This document shows positions 14,167 to 28,170 of a DNA stretch of 64,000 nt, piece by piece. A program made the translations under genes and the position numbers. Numbering within the stretch: position 1 is the stretch's first letter; each line of letters opens with the position of its first letter. Below the pieces are notes generated by a model. The model did not search any database. It was not told the DNA's origin and was given only the letters and a program-made list of their open reading frames with translations. Origin of the DNA: Karalla daura (Eukaryota > Chordata > Actinopteri > Chaetodontiformes > Leiognathidae); NCBI GenBank assembly GCA_029224185.1, contig CM055191.1, positions 14,788,688-14,852,687 on the forward strand. The letters are read 5' to 3'.

Positions 14167-15404
14167 TTTCTTTCATTGTGACTGTTACTGAGGGTTAAAG
14201 AACATAAACTGTTTTGTTGAAGCAATGGAAAGGCAGCCGTTTAGGAGCCACAGTGAATATAATTTATAGCCCTGTCTGTTGTATATCCATATCAGAATAA
14301 GCAGCTGTAAGTTTATTTTTTATTTTGTATGTTGTGTGAACTCAGATAGCCTTTTACTTTCATCTGGCAACACACAGTACACTGTATTCTGGGACAACAA
14401 ATATGCCATGTTTTTCTCTATGATTATTACAACCGTGTGAAAACAGCCCCCAAATAGCAACACTGCTCCAGGGCGAATAAAAGTTTGTAGAAATCCTCCT
14501 TGACCTTTGCCAAAACGCTTTAAGGTAGGGCCTTTAAAAGCTTTGAAATGTTATTGTCCCACAGATACCAACTAGTGCTTGATTAAATATTCTGTTTAAA
14601 TTCCCCTGTGTTATCATGAATGGACCCCCACTCCTTATCACCTCATGCCAGTACCCTCTATAAATATTTACCCCAGAAAGTTGTGCCTGCAGAAGAATAC
14701 CAATTCTGTGTCAGCAGACCTTCACGCCGAGGGGAAGAAGTGTGTGGCATGCCACTGAGTATTGGATTAACGGCGAGTAAATGAATACAGCATCTGTTCT
14801 TCCTCTCATTCACTTGGCTCTAATATGTTTATGTTCGCTGTGTATATGTGTTCCAACTGCACTCCCATCTGCGCTGATATATGTCGTCGCCTGGCTTTTT
14901 TTTTTTTTTATGAGTGGAGGCCGTCAGAGTGATAGACAGAGTCTGAAGTGAACTTCTCCACAGTTTGAAATATTTTCCAGTGCCCAGTTTTCAGCCAGAA
15001 AAACGCTGTATACAAAGACTGTTGTCATCGTGTCTCCAGACTCACGGGATTTGCACTTTTTGCCAAGAGAATGGAAATAGACGAGCCAAAACAGCGGGCT
15101 GTCAGATAGCGACTGTGAATGACAGAATTAAAAGGGCACTGCAGCAATTTAGTTGCTCTTGAAGAAGCAGCGGTTTTAAAATTGTAAATACTCAAAGTCA
15201 AAGCAGCAGGGGCTGAGTTTTGGGTCAAGCCCCAAAACTACTCTTCCCTGAGATAAGTGCATTACTATGGCATCATGTGGACTTTTTGAATAAAGAAAAA
15301 TAAATAACCAAACAAAAAAGGCTTTGGACTCACAGTAGGAGTTTTGCTGCTGTTTGCTTAAATTGGATGCATAAACTGATTGTGTAAAATACATCATTTG
15401 GAAT

Positions 15405-15670
15405 AAGTTGGATTGGTGAATAGCTCCATTGCCTCACAGCAGTGGAGCATACACAGTCCCTGTGTATGCTCATGTATGTCTGTGAACTCTGGTTTCCTCC
15501 CCAGTCCAAAAACAAACATGTTTAGGTCGCCCAGAGACTCTAAATTGCCCCTAGGTTTGTGTGTGTGTGTGTGTGTCTGTGTGCACTGGCATCCTGTCCA
15601 AGGTATAGGTAGCAGACCCCCCGACACTATGCTAAGCGGATGAGATAACGATTGAATGAATGAATGAAGG
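15405..15670 (+). repeat. Dispersed teleost repeat, copy 3, with internal TG microsatellite
   Basis: One of the better-preserved copies. It starts near 'ggtgaatagctccattgcc', continues through 'ctggtttcctccccagtcc' and 'gactctaaattgcccctag', then a (TG)n tract at 15558-15576, and ends in a 'gcggatgagataacgattgaatgaatgaatga' type tail. A short tandem TGAA array lies at the 3' end. Confidence 0.55.
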
Positions 15671-17764
15671 AAAATATGTAGCTTTCCCTGATAAACACAT
15701 TCACGTAATAGGATAAAACTCCAGCGTAGTTTGAATCGTGGCTCCCTTCATTATGCGTCTGTATTATGCAATGTTTAGCACATTGCATGGATTACAAGTT
15801 GGCCCCAGAGGAAAAAGCCTGAGCACGCTGAAGCTACTCCTTGTCTCTCTAGGGCAGCGATTCAGTTTGTTAGGGAAGTGCCTGAAGACAGATTCACCAT
15901 GACGCACAGTGTGGCGAGAACGGCAGCTGTGAATATAACATCGAGAGTATTCCAGACTGCGCCACAGTCCTGTAGGCAAGAGTTCACAGCAGACGAATAC
16001 CACTCTGATGGCTTTGTTGTTCTGTTACAGGTTTTGGTTCTTGTTTCAAAGGACCGCTGTAAGGTGTAGTCAAGTGGAGTGTCAGCTTTATGTTGTTAAG
16101 ATTTTCTCCTACTGGACCATATTGGTCATATATAGCTTTTATTTTCTATTTCTCAAGAAAATCCTCTTCCAACTATAACTGTTTCAACATATGGAAAGTT
16201 AGGGATAAATCTAAATTTGAATCTGTATTCGTGGGTGAGTGCTACAGCTTTGAGATGATTAAAAAGTGACAATGCAAAGAAGAGCTACAATAGCTCACGA
16301 AGCTGTTGTTTGTTTTCCCTTACATGTTTGCTGCTCCGTATGAGTTGTCGAGCCAGCTGTCAACAGTATCAGAGGGAAATGACTCATGAGCGGGTGTGGG
16401 TGTGCGCCTCATTACACCACAAAGGGTGGCTCTTCACACAACTTGGGATGCACGGTGGTCTCTTTGAAGGGCATCGTCCTTATTGCGGGTTCTTGAGTTT
16501 CCATCAGGATGCAAGAAAAAAAAACTGTTATCTTTGTCGCAGGCATTTATACAAAGTGAGCATATCATCAATCTTTCATGAAATATTCTGCCTGATTTAT
16601 TTGGGCATGAAAGTGGTGAAATAAATTCTAAATAGCAGCGTAGCTAATCTTCAAATTGACAGCAAGAATGCATGGAGTCCAGCCAGCTCTTATTATGCTT
16701 ACGTATCAGCAGCAAAACAGTATTTTTCACAGTCCCAAAAAAACATTAATGTGTATTTTTAGCATATTTTAAACATGTCTAATTGGTAATTAGCCCCTCA
16801 GCAGGAGGGGCTACTGAGTGTAGGTGATGATGCCTTTAGAAAATAATATGCAGCTGAAACCGTTAACGCTCTTTTATATCTTTCCAAATTCAGGCTCATA
16901 AACCAAGCACAAAATCAAGATGCATGCACATTGTAAGGGACATACATTAATGCAGCTCTGGCAAGCATCTCCAGACCCCCTGTAGAAATAGTGCTTGGGT
17001 AATTGGAATGAGAGGGAAGTTCTCCTCTTCTGCTTCCAGTTCCCCGAAAACTCTCTTGAATCTAAAAGCATGTCTCTCTCACAATAGAGAGGCTGAAAAA
17101 GAACCTTAATCAGAAACAGTGTGACAGTCCCAGAGTTTTTATCAGCCCGGCCCCTCCTCTTTGTGATTTAGACACCGTGCTGCTGCTGTCAGCCCCAGCA
17201 CCATCTATCAGCCTGTGTCGATTCACAGAGCTGGGAGTTCCGCGCCGCAGCGATTGCCTCCACCCCATTCCTTGTTTTCCCTCAGACATTTCTATTTAGA
17301 TTTTGTCAAGATACACTCATCACATTATAAGTATTGTTTCAGAGTGATGGGCGGGAGGGTCCTCTCCTTTTTACACATCTTCGCAGTCCTTTTGTTAATA
17401 CTCTCAACTTGCCCGCTGGGCAGATAAGGAGAAGGATGTGTTACATGTACATTGGGGTTTAGATTATTGTGTGACAGTTAACAAAGACAGGTTTTGTTTC
17501 TGCAGCCATTACAAGGCTTGAATTAAGGAGCTTTGGGGATCGGTACACATCACATGTGACTCCAGGAGGATGTTTTACTCTCTTGATACCAACTACTGTG
17601 AAAAACCCAGAAAATAGTGAGAAAAGAAAATCTGATTCCTGGAGTGTGATTTTAAGGGATTTAGGTGAAAATGATTTGTCAAGATAATTTCTTTTTGGAA
17701 TTCATCATTGAATTTGGAATATTCTATCTCAGTGGGGTTTTCAGTCCCATCATTTATCATCCAT

Positions 17765-17890
17765 GTGGGAGATAAGTGATTAACACTTGTGCCCCACAGT
17801 AAGAAGGTCATGGACATGGATATTGGACACTTGGATACTTTCTCAACGTACTTTCTTCCATGATCCAAAAACATGCATGTTTAGGCTTTA
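17765..17890 (+). repeat. Dispersed teleost repeat, copy 4 (partial)
   Basis: Recognised from 'acttgtgccccacagtaag', 'ttcttccatgatccaaaaac' and 'atgcatgtttaggctt', the central part of the repeat family. It is degraded. Confidence 0.4.
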
Positions 17891-19171
17891 TTACTTTGTG
17901 TGAGCAGGGTCAGATAATGATGGATGGATGGACATCTCCTCACACAACCAGCCTCCTACCAAACACTCATCTGTGTCTGAATGAGATGATTTATACCCGG
18001 GTTCATTAATTAGTGGACCACAGGCTGAGTCAATATCCAGACATCATTTCATCTTGACACAGAGCTGTAACTAACTTCTCACTGTGTTCCATTCACTTGC
18101 AAAATTTTTAACATGTTAACCGCCACTTCTTTTCTGGTCTTTACCTATGTCAGATGCATTTAAAACAACAAGCATGCAAGAGAGACAAAGTGGGCGAGGG
18201 AGTCAAAGTGTCAAAGTGTCCAACAGTGAAACATCAGCCTATTTGTGCAACACACTCTGTCTTACATGTTTGTCTTTACCGCTCAAACTGGCCGTGAAAG
18301 CAAGACTGAACTAGGGCACGAAATACTCAATCACATTTGAGAAATGTTACTCACAAAAGTCTAAATTGAGACTGCACAAAAAGCCCACATTTTTATCGTC
18401 TACAGCCTGCTCTGAAAGTGCACATTATTAATAATTTCCATTTCAATGTAAAAAAGTTAAAGCTGTTCAAATACTGAAACTTTGAAGGGGAGTAAAAAAC
18501 TGAAATATATGATGCAGACCTTTACATGACAAAATCTTCTCTGTCCAGACCTCGTTGAGTTGTAATTTAATGTGGCTTTGAGTGCAGAAAAGGGATCAGA
18601 GAGAAGTTGACAGGTTTATTTGGCCCTGAGGTCAGTGAGCCAATATAGCGCCATTTCCTTTCAGCATCTCCAAACCCTCCCAAAATTCATTTGAACATCT
18701 TCTGCACTAATCCGTGGTATGGATGTAATCCCTGAAAAACTCAACAATAATTGAACCCATCCAATTGCCTAATCCAAGAATTACATTCACAGTTACAACA
18801 GAAAGACGATAACTCCGAATATCAACTGTGGGAGCATTGTTCGGTCTTGCTCAAGACTTTCATCATTTACTTGGAGAGGGATGTTATTTTAACTGCTTCA
18901 TCCCAAAACTGCCTTTTCCAACATAGAGTATTGTAAAGATATTAAATCTAGTGACTGTAAGGAACCTTGAAATGGCTCCTCATTTTCTATAGCAACAAGC
19001 GTGAAAAGCTTGTTCAAAGGCTTCCGTTGGGAAAGTGAAGCTGCGCTGCAGGTGCATGGGTAATTGAATGGTGTGTATCAGCGAACAGAGACGAGCAGAG
19101 GAAGCGTGCATACACACCTCAACAAAAGGATCCCGAGCCATCTGGAGTCTTTTGAGAGAACTGTGGTGCAG

Positions 19172-19203
19172 AAGGAGGAGGAGGAGGAGGAGAAGGAGGA
19201 GGA
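19172..19203 (+). repeat. (GGA)n purine tract
   Basis: About ten GGA/GAG units with one GAAGGA interruption. In two frames this yields poly-Glu or poly-Arg, producing spurious open frames on both strands. Confidence 0.8.
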
Positions 19204-21894
19204 AACTTCAGCAGGTGATGAATTTCCAGGATTGGAACATCAAGATTCTTCTGTAAGGCAAAATGAAAATAAGAGAAAAGACACAATGCATACGAGGATT
19301 GGGGCCCTGACATCTGACAAGTACATAACCAGTAATACTATACAAGTTAATTAGAATTCAAATGAGCCATACAGACGATGCAAATTACATACATAGCTGC
19401 CTACAGCGTGTGCAGTATAATCTGTAAATTGGCATAAACCCTAAGAGAAATATGCTTGACTATTTTCTCGTCTTAACAGGAAATAACATAATACTTATAA
19501 AATAATTATGAGCCTAAAGTTTAACAAAATTATTTGTATTTTATTACTGTCACATCACATTTCTGAAAATGTGTTTTCTTGTGGATAGTTGTCACTACCA
19601 GCTGGCAGATTTAGAAAGAACTGGGAACCTGGTGACCTGACTCTCTCCAAAATATCAATAATCATTATTATCATATTGCAGTGGTGCAAAAATCCTAAAC
19701 TAGTATAAGGCTGTGTTTTAACTGGGGTTTAGGGATGTTAGTGGTGGTTTCTGTCCAATAGCCTGCAATAATCCCATGAGAAAACACAGTGGAAAGTTAA
19801 ATAGATTCAAGATTAAGGCCAGTTTGCTTTGCTAAAGCTCCACACGGTTAGAGAGGTGCCTCATTACATCACTGCAGTGGAGGCTCCTGAAATTTTGCCC
19901 ATAATGTTCAAAGTGATCAATAAAAAGACTCAAAATTTCACACACTAAACAAGCTGATTCAGGATTGGTTCTTGCTCACCTCTTTGTTGTGTCAGTGAAC
20001 TGCTAGCCTGTGGCTCATGGAAAGTTTGTGTTTTTTAAACTTTCTCTCTGATCTTTCGCAGGTCTGTAACTCTTGTGCTGGTCCATGGTTGTACTATCCT
20101 GATAGAACCGATATTCAGAGGCAGATGAAATGTTCTACACTACATTTGTGGAGCCAGATCATAGAAAAAAGTGCGTTGGACAAATCACCTCTGTTAACGA
20201 ACCGCCACTATATTAAATACGTTGATTACATCCGGTTACGTCCCCACCGGTCTGTCCAATAGGACTGAGTCCAGGACATTAAAATGTGGATTTCTCCTTA
20301 GACACCTGTCACCAACTCAATCTGGGTCGCTATAGCATCTTGTTAACTTGTTTAGCTGATGTTTTTACCTGTATTGTCCATTGTTCAGAAAGGAAGTACT
20401 TTCTCTTTGTTGGTGTGCAACATGCATCTATCTGTGTTTTAAATTATTCAGTCATACTTCTATGATAGATAAAATGTTACAATAACTGGAAAATATTATT
20501 ATTATCAACCATAAACTGCCTATATAAAATAAGTCGCATCATCTCCAGCCATGGAGAAAGGACTCACTTTTACGTAAGTAAAGAAATTATTAATAAATAA
20601 GCCAAAGCATCGTGCTTGTACTAACATCCTAGCCAAAATCAGACCTCAAAGAAATGGTTTGGTTACAAAGGCGAAACTGCTGCAGGAGCATGGAGAATTG
20701 GCTGTTGTGTCCCTTTGAGCAAAGGGTTATTCAAACATTGCACCCAGGAAACAAATCTATCTGCCCCTTCTAAGCTGCACCAACACAGACCTGTTGCAAG
20801 AAAAACACAGTGTCCAGGCTTCTTAAAGTTTCCCACATTCTGGTTATCTGTGTATAATGTGTTGGGAGTCTGTAACCCAGCTGTATACAGAGAGGTGAAG
20901 GGGCAGGAGGAGAGAATTCATTATCCTTGAGCGGCTACGGGCTTTGGCAAGAGAGGGAGACCTTCAGATAGGGCGTACGTGCTTCCCTCTCACCTCCGGC
21001 AGCCTCCAGTATCTCCTCAACCAGCTCATGATGAATAGGCCCGATCAGCAGGCGGGTTGATTGGTGAAGCAAGTAGCATCGCGGCACCCACCAAGATGAA
21101 GAAGAGGTAAGAAGTGTCTCTTTTAGAAGAGACTGAATCTATTAGGCTCGTAGTAAATTCAGACAGTGCTGTAGAACAAATGCTACAGTATATATCAATG
21201 CCAGCGAGGACAATGAAATGCTTGTGATATTGCAGAGATGGAGGCCAACTCTCTCATGTTACTTTAAAAGTAGTATTGACATTAGACTAGACAATGAGTC
21301 ATTGGCTCATTATTGTTGTTTCACAGGCAGTGACACATTCACTGTGCAACTTTGCAGTGTTCAGACATCACATTAATAAGAAAACATTTGATTGGCTCGA
21401 GGTGCACAATTTACATGCCTCGACAGTCTTCTCTGTCTGCTATGTTATCTATATTTTATGCTTCTATTCCTTCTGGCTTTTATCTGTCTACTGCAAAGTC
21501 TTCCTTTGCTCAATAATACACAGTATGATGATTGATGAGAGGCAGTGCTATTGTTGCATTTGTGGGGGGTGGGAAGTGTAATCCCAAATGAAAACAATGG
21601 CCTTCAACGCAATGCATAAGAAGTGTAGCCAATTCAAACATTTGAGTCACGGCTGTGAAAAGTGTGCACAATGAGATTTCTTAGTTCCTACTCAAGCACA
21701 GACATGTTCAAGTCAACATGATTAAACCTTTGTTTAATTTCATGGAGGTTGTGAAGATGGAACCATAATGGAGCTGGATGGGGCACGGGCTGATCTATCC
21801 ATTAGTTATCTTGCCTTCGTTGTGCCTGCTTTGAGTTGCAGGGTTCTGCTGAACCCCCAGCAGCACAGAGTGCAACTGCAGAGCAGTCGTCTAC

Positions 21895-22110
21895 TTGTCT
21901 GAAGGGTAGTGGTGGGATCCCAGCCCCCTGCATGCCCTCCACATGTCCTCTCTACCCCAGACTGTCCCTGATACTGCGTCATCAGGGTATGAATGCATGT
22001 CCATCATGCATGTCTATCACAGGATACACACACACACACAGACACAAACCCCAATCACTATTAGACATTAGGGGCAGTCTACAATTGACTTAGACATGTA
22101 TGCACTCTGA
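21895..22110. repeat. Degraded dispersed repeat with CA tract
   Basis: This contains 'tagtggtgggatcccagccc', a short (CA)n at 22025-22040, and a tail 'aggggcagtctacaattg' resembling the reverse of the common repeat core. Orientation and boundaries are unclear. Confidence 0.3.
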
Positions 22111-24070
22111 GGCAAAAATGAAATACCTTATTTAGATTAGGTAGCTGCAAAACTGCTTGTTGTACCAGGCTATAACATGTACAACAGGTTTATCTCTTTG
22201 TACTGCTGAGTATTAATACAGGTGCCTAAAGGGACCAACAAAGAAACCTTTGTTGCATGTTCATTTTGTGCCCCATCCTGATGGTACTACACCTTTGATT
22301 TTCTGAATGAAACAAAACCTGACCATGACTCACTATCACTTTATTGGACTGACTGGTCCATAACAACTTTTGAGTGATCCTGTGCTACATATTTAATGGA
22401 CAAATATTAGGCCAAACCAATCTTCTCTTCAAACTAGGGAAGTGGGGGGGGGTTATCCCTTCACATTTTTAACTGGTTTTGTGCCACACATTTACTGTGC
22501 ATCAGGACTCTCAACAAGATAGAAAAAGAGGTTTTTGTGAGAGACATATTGGACAGTCCTGCTCTGGTTTGACATCATTAGTTATGAGTGCATTACAGGC
22601 TGTAGACTACAGGTATTACATTTTCCATTTTGATTCATTTCTAATTTCCAGCATGATAATGCTTTGTTCAGTCTCTCATGCGATTGCATCCCTCATAAAA
22701 CGATGATTTTCCCAAAGCTTTTCACCACATAATAACAAATGCCAGAAACTATATGAAAATGCCACAATAACAATAGATGTACAGGAACAAAGTACCTGGC
22801 AGCACAGAAGAGGTTCATCAGAAAATGAAACAGAGACAGAAAAAGAAAGTTGGCTGTCTGTCACCTGGCAAAAGGGAGGTGGTTTAATAACTCTGAACAA
22901 AGCTGTTCCCCCATAGCAAGTCAAACCTTTAATTACAAAACACGACAGGCGACCAAGGCCACACAGTATCACCTCGGCAACCTTGATACAAATCATACAA
23001 AGCAAATGAAGCGTTTAAAATGGAATGGAGAGGAGCACTAGTGTTGCAGCGCAGCTGGCAGACAGGGAGCAGGCAGGATAGAGGCCGAGGAGAAGCTGGG
23101 AGGAGAGGGAAGGTGAGCCGCTCCAGAAACACGTCTGGTATGAAAATTGATGGAGTCTGGGAAAGCAATTGATAGTTAGAGGACAGGAAGCAGGCTGTAA
23201 GGCAATTATCACTATCTCTGCCATTTGATTTAAGACCGTCTGAGTGTGCAACACTTTGAATTAATCACATCCAAGGTAGATACATCAGGAGCCCATTCCT
23301 GTCTTAAATTTCAATTACTATCCTCTATCAAAAGAAAATGCACTTTAAAGATGCTGTAATTAGCGTGGCATATGAATTTCCTCTCAGAGTATAAATGTGC
23401 ATTGGTATGTGTTCTGTAATCCTGCAGGAGAGAGACAGACGGCATCGCTCCACCAGACAGTTTCCATATATGAATGCATGGTGGCACGAGCCAGCTTAAT
23501 CATCACAAGCAAAGCTCCTGACGACTATCAATAAAGGCACGATGCTATGCAAACCCACACAGACTTCAACCTGCTTGCTCTAATGTAGGAAGAAAAACAA
23601 AAATGACATGTGTAAACAAGTCACCCCCCCCCCTTCACCTTTCTCTCCATCCACACGCTCAGAACCAGGATACGTGTGCAGACATTAAGCATATGTGCCA
23701 CCCACGAGGATGCATTGTGAGCAAAATGCAGCTGCAACCATTGTTCCCAGAAGAGCATCAGCGTGAATAACATTAGATTTAATCATGTAATATTATTCTC
23801 AGTCTATTAAGCAAATGTTTACAGCAACACATAACTTTTGTTCATTTCCAGAGGCAGTCTAATTCAACGGAGGAAATGGTACAGACAATGTGTTTCATAA
23901 TCCAGGCTGCAGATGATGTACAGTGATTACTCTGATGAATGACAACAGCAGGGCATCGCTATCAATACTATGCACTTAGACACAAAACCGACTTGATTGA
24001 CCCGCAAGTTCATTTTAATGTGCGACACAGCAGTAACATGATATACATTTGGAAAGATATGCAGATCATT

Positions 24071-24085
24071 TGTGCCCCCTAATGG
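24071..24085 (-). promoter_or_regulatory. CTCF-like motif
   Basis: Read on the minus strand, CCATTAGGGGGCACA fits the consensus CCASYAGRKGGCRSY at 13 of 15 positions by eye. It faces left, like the stronger site 0.7 kb away. The function is inferred only from the motif. Confidence 0.4.
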
Positions 24086-24776
24086 AAGATGAAATCTTAT
24101 TAACATCAGTTTTGAAAAAAAAAGTCTTACAAGAGTGATTCAGAGACAATCTCCTCACAATAAAACTTTTGTTCTGGCGAGATCCCAGCTGGAGCTCTTC
24201 GTCCAAGAGGAAAATAAGGGTGAGCGAGTGTGTGTGTATCTTTATTTGACTCATGTGTACTCTACTGAAGAGAGAAGCCATCTGTTTTGCATTTTTGTCT
24301 TTGTAACTCAAAACCTCATAATGGTGAATTTATCAGTTTGTGGCAGCAAACAGGCCTCAGTGGATGGCTTAATCCTAATTTTGCTTAACATTTGAAACAA
24401 TGAGCGATCTAAATTAGTTTTTACTTATCCATTGTTCCATTCAATAACTAATTAATGCTCCCTTCCATGAATAACTTATTGTCACTTTTTGTTTTTAGAC
24501 ATCTGGAGGCATTCTCCTTCAAATCTAAGGGATTTTATGCCCATATTTCTATACCCACTAGCATCTTCATTTCTTTATGTAATTACATTTCCCTACTTAT
24601 TAAAGGGACTTGTGATTAATAGAACTAAGATTTGTTTCTCTTGCAAAACTACTGAGAAAAGACCACCTTGAAGAACCTCTTCAGACTCTAGTTTTGTTGA
24701 GATGAGTCCATTCTCTTAATATGCAGTAGCCTTGGCTTTGCTGTCAAGAGCTCTAACTGGACAACCGAACAACAAG

Positions 24777-24791
24777 GCTGCCCTCTGCTGG
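24777..24791 (-). promoter_or_regulatory. CTCF-like motif, full match
   Basis: The minus strand reads CCAGCAGAGGGCAGC, which fits the core consensus CCASYAGRKGGCRSY at all 15 positions. CTCF sites of this type act as insulator or loop anchors in vertebrates. Whether it is bound is unknown. Confidence 0.6.
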
Positions 24792-25664
24792 TGTGGAAAC
24801 ACTGTGAGCCAAACATATGAAAGCAGCTGGACTTAAAGTAGTCCTGGCTTTATAATTTATTTACCTTTACTGCCTCATAACCTGTCGTCTGGGGCTTCCC
24901 TTCTGCAAAGCAGGCGGGTCTGAAAATAAAAATTAATGTTTCGTTGTAAACTCTGGCAACCATATAATATTACTGATGAGGTTGGGGTGCGTTATGGGAT
25001 ATCTGCATTCAGATGTTTTATTGACTGCAAAGTATTAAAACATCACAGATCTTTGGATACTGTTTGTTGTGTTGGAATAAAAATGAAAATGTCATCTTTA
25101 CACAGGAGTGTGCCCTTTGCACAATCATAAAATCAATATTTTTACTTCATTAAATCTGCTCATGTTGCACAGCCCTAAGAGGATACCATGACACTATCAA
25201 AATAAACCTACACTAATTTGAAACACAGACATTCACTGATGTGCTGTGATCTGTGGAAGCCGAGGCATGAATTCACAGTGATGGAATATTTCAGTATAAA
25301 CCATCTAACTGAATTGAGTGCTTTGAATTCTCCTCTCTGAAGTTTTCATTTAGAGTTTAGCATTTAAATAACTTTCCTCCCTTCAAGTCACAGACTTGTG
25401 GTCCTGTTTGTCCAGCGTCTCGCTCTCTCAGCTGACGGGAGAGGTCCGATCAATTACACGTTTTTTGGTAACTTGAATCTTTATATAGGAAATTTACCAC
25501 CATAATTTAAGACTTTAAATATATTTAATATTTTTCTATGCTATGAAAATCTTCTTTCACATCCAGCTGGTTTTTGCGATTGCTCATAAAAGTCAGTTCC
25601 TTTCTCTCTGTGCTTCCTGCAAACTGTGAAAAATAAATGTGAGAGGTTTAAGTTACTGGAACAC

Positions 25665-25670
25665 TTTATT
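25665..25670 (-). terminator. Candidate distal polyadenylation signal of paqr7
   Basis: TTTATT on the plus strand is AATAAA on the minus strand. Using it would give paqr7 a 3' UTR of about 2.5 kb. Nearer ATTAAA hexamers (for example 28093-28098 and near 27.53 kb) are alternatives, so the 3' end is not determined from sequence. Confidence 0.25.
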
Positions 25671-28170
25671 TTCTTAAATACCACAGAATATTAGTACAGT
25701 CAGTCACACATATTTCTTAGAGGCGGAAGACATTCTGGTCCCTCTCACCCTGCTTTCATAAAGGGATAACGGGGGAAATGTCAGGTGGCATCAGAAGCTA
25801 CATTTACACACAAATTCACCTATACAGTACAGAGTGCTGGCTAGATTCCAGTTCCAATCTCACTCAAGTTTAGCCGGCATGCGACTTGGACCATCTGTGG
25901 CAGAGAATCCACGTTGCAAAAAAAATATTCTTATTTTCCAGGCAAAACAGTGGTCACACTTCCCAGCTGCTTCCTCCCTGCACGGTCAAAGCTGCGATTC
26001 CTCTGTCACATGGGAAGTAAATTAGAATCCCAGTGATAATGGTTTTGGTCCTTTTGATGGTGAGGACAATAAACACGAGGAGCTGGTGAGAGACTGTAGG
26101 CTTCATTTGCCAAATAAATATCATTAGCCTACAAAGGAAGCCTTCTGTGAGACGACATGTACAAAAGGAGTCTTGTGCATTAGAGCCTCGGTGTTGTTCA
26201 CAGCCTCAACAGTAAAACCACTGACGAGTGGAGGGAATAACATTGATCATCTTTTTACAACATTCAGCCCTGAAACCTTGGCATTCCTATAGCTTTAAGT
26301 CGATACGTTTTAAGTTGCGGCTGATCTGTCCGTAGCCACATACAACAATGGAGGCATCTTGCACAGGCTTCTCTTGATCAACGCCCGGGTTATTTGGAGC
26401 CAACACCAAACCAGAATAACCGCATCGACAGCAGGTACCCCCATGCATGTAAACATAGCCGGTGTTGTCAGCTACAGTGTATAGAGTGCTGATTCAGGCA
26501 GTGCGTGATGAGACCAGGTCAGTAATGCCAAAGTCGACAGGTAGGAGGCTCGTATTTCGAGGGTTAAAATCTCAATGACATGGCTGCAGTCGGGTCAAGA
26601 CATCATTTAGAATCAACTCGTCACTTCTGACACTCCATCCTCCAGTAGTACCATCACTGCAGCAATAACAGATTCATTGGCACATTAAACACCGTCATGA
26701 ACAGAGAGTGCTTGAATGAATATCATTTCTGACATTTTAAGAGTCTGTGAGCAAAAGGTCTAAGCAACATCAGTGAGTGGTGTGATACCTTCTTTTTTTT
26801 CGTTTAAACAAAAGTCTTAAGAGAAACAAAGAAACAAACATGAGACTCTTCAGTGTAACAGTGCAGAAGAGTAAAATGATAGGCAACAGTACACCTAACG
26901 CAACACACACTCTGAGCGGACGCAGCAAAGTGGGAATGTGATGTATTAAACCAGAAAGAAAAAATAAATCGATGCATTCACTTCGGAGCGCTATTAGGAG
27001 AAAGGGAAATGGGATGCAAATGACTCTCTAGAGGAATACAGCTTATTTACAGGGTAAGAAAGGAGTGCAAGGCTAAGCTTTGATAGACATTCACACACTT
27101 AATATCCACAGTATATACCAAAAGACATGCGTAGAGGCACATACATATTCATCGTACAAAAACAGAGACATACCAAAAGCAGAACACCAGTCAGACGGGG
27201 CTTTTGTGAGTCAAATCTGATCAACCGACAATGACAACAATGCGCAAGAGCACTGACATCATGGGATGTGGAAAAGGCAAAAGCTGTAGTTCCAGCCCTT
27301 TGAATGAGAATAGATCAACATTGTCACAACAACAAAGAGACATCAGTAATCTTCCACCATCTCTTAACCAATTCTGAGTGCCAGCCTCACTTTTAACGTA
27401 ATTCAACAAAATGTTTTATACAAGGAAGTACAATATTTGGTTTTCAAATTGGGTTCTCAGCTTTCACAGAATATGTTCAAACATTTGTGTGGCACCGGGT
27501 TAGCGCCTCGATGAATTAAAAAATGAATCCCTGCTTTAATCCTGAAACGGAGGGGCAGAATCACACGGGAGACAAAAATTAAGTGTCAGAAAGACCATCA
27601 ATTTAAATTGGATTGGAAGTGGTATCTGACTGCAATATGCAAAGTGTTGTGGGACTGTAAATGAAAGCTGAAATTGAAGCTTGGCGGTTGGAAATGCTAC
27701 AACTCGATTAAGACAGTCAGATTATTCTAAATGCAATTGGGTAAAGGCATCTTACGAAACTTGTGTCTCATTTTCACTGCCTACGTCAATAGAGTCTTTT
27801 TCTGCAAGGTGAAGTAAAACTAGGATTCTTGAGACTGGGACCAGCCTTCCAATAATAGTAATAAAAGTTGTATAGCAAAGATGCAGGGACTCATTACAGT
27901 GTTTAAATACTACCTGTTCCTGCCACAGACCAATGGTAAAATTCCCTTTCCTTTCATTCACAAAAGTCACAAAAAGCCTTTCCTTTTTTTGTAGTTTGGC
28001 AGATCACATATAGAAAGAAGAGGAAATCATCAAAAGTCACTGTCACAAACCAATAACGTTCAATGAGAAAAACAAAAAAACATTTCAATTATTTTAATTA
28101 ATGGTCACTAGAGAATAAAATAAATTAGATTTGTTTTCTTTCTTCTTTCTTCTTCAACTTCCTTCCCATC

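Larger units (their letters stand above)
11900..25660. other. Gene-free left flank, second part
   Basis: No supported coding sequence. Open frames are all under about 110 codons and show no family motif. The span holds scattered old repeats, a purine-rich (GGA)n tract at 19172-19203, a 12-base G run at 14155-14166, a 10-base C run at 23624-23633, and two CTCF-like motifs near 24.07 and 24.78 kb. One exon-like patch near 21.0 kb is discussed under findings. Confidence 0.6.
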
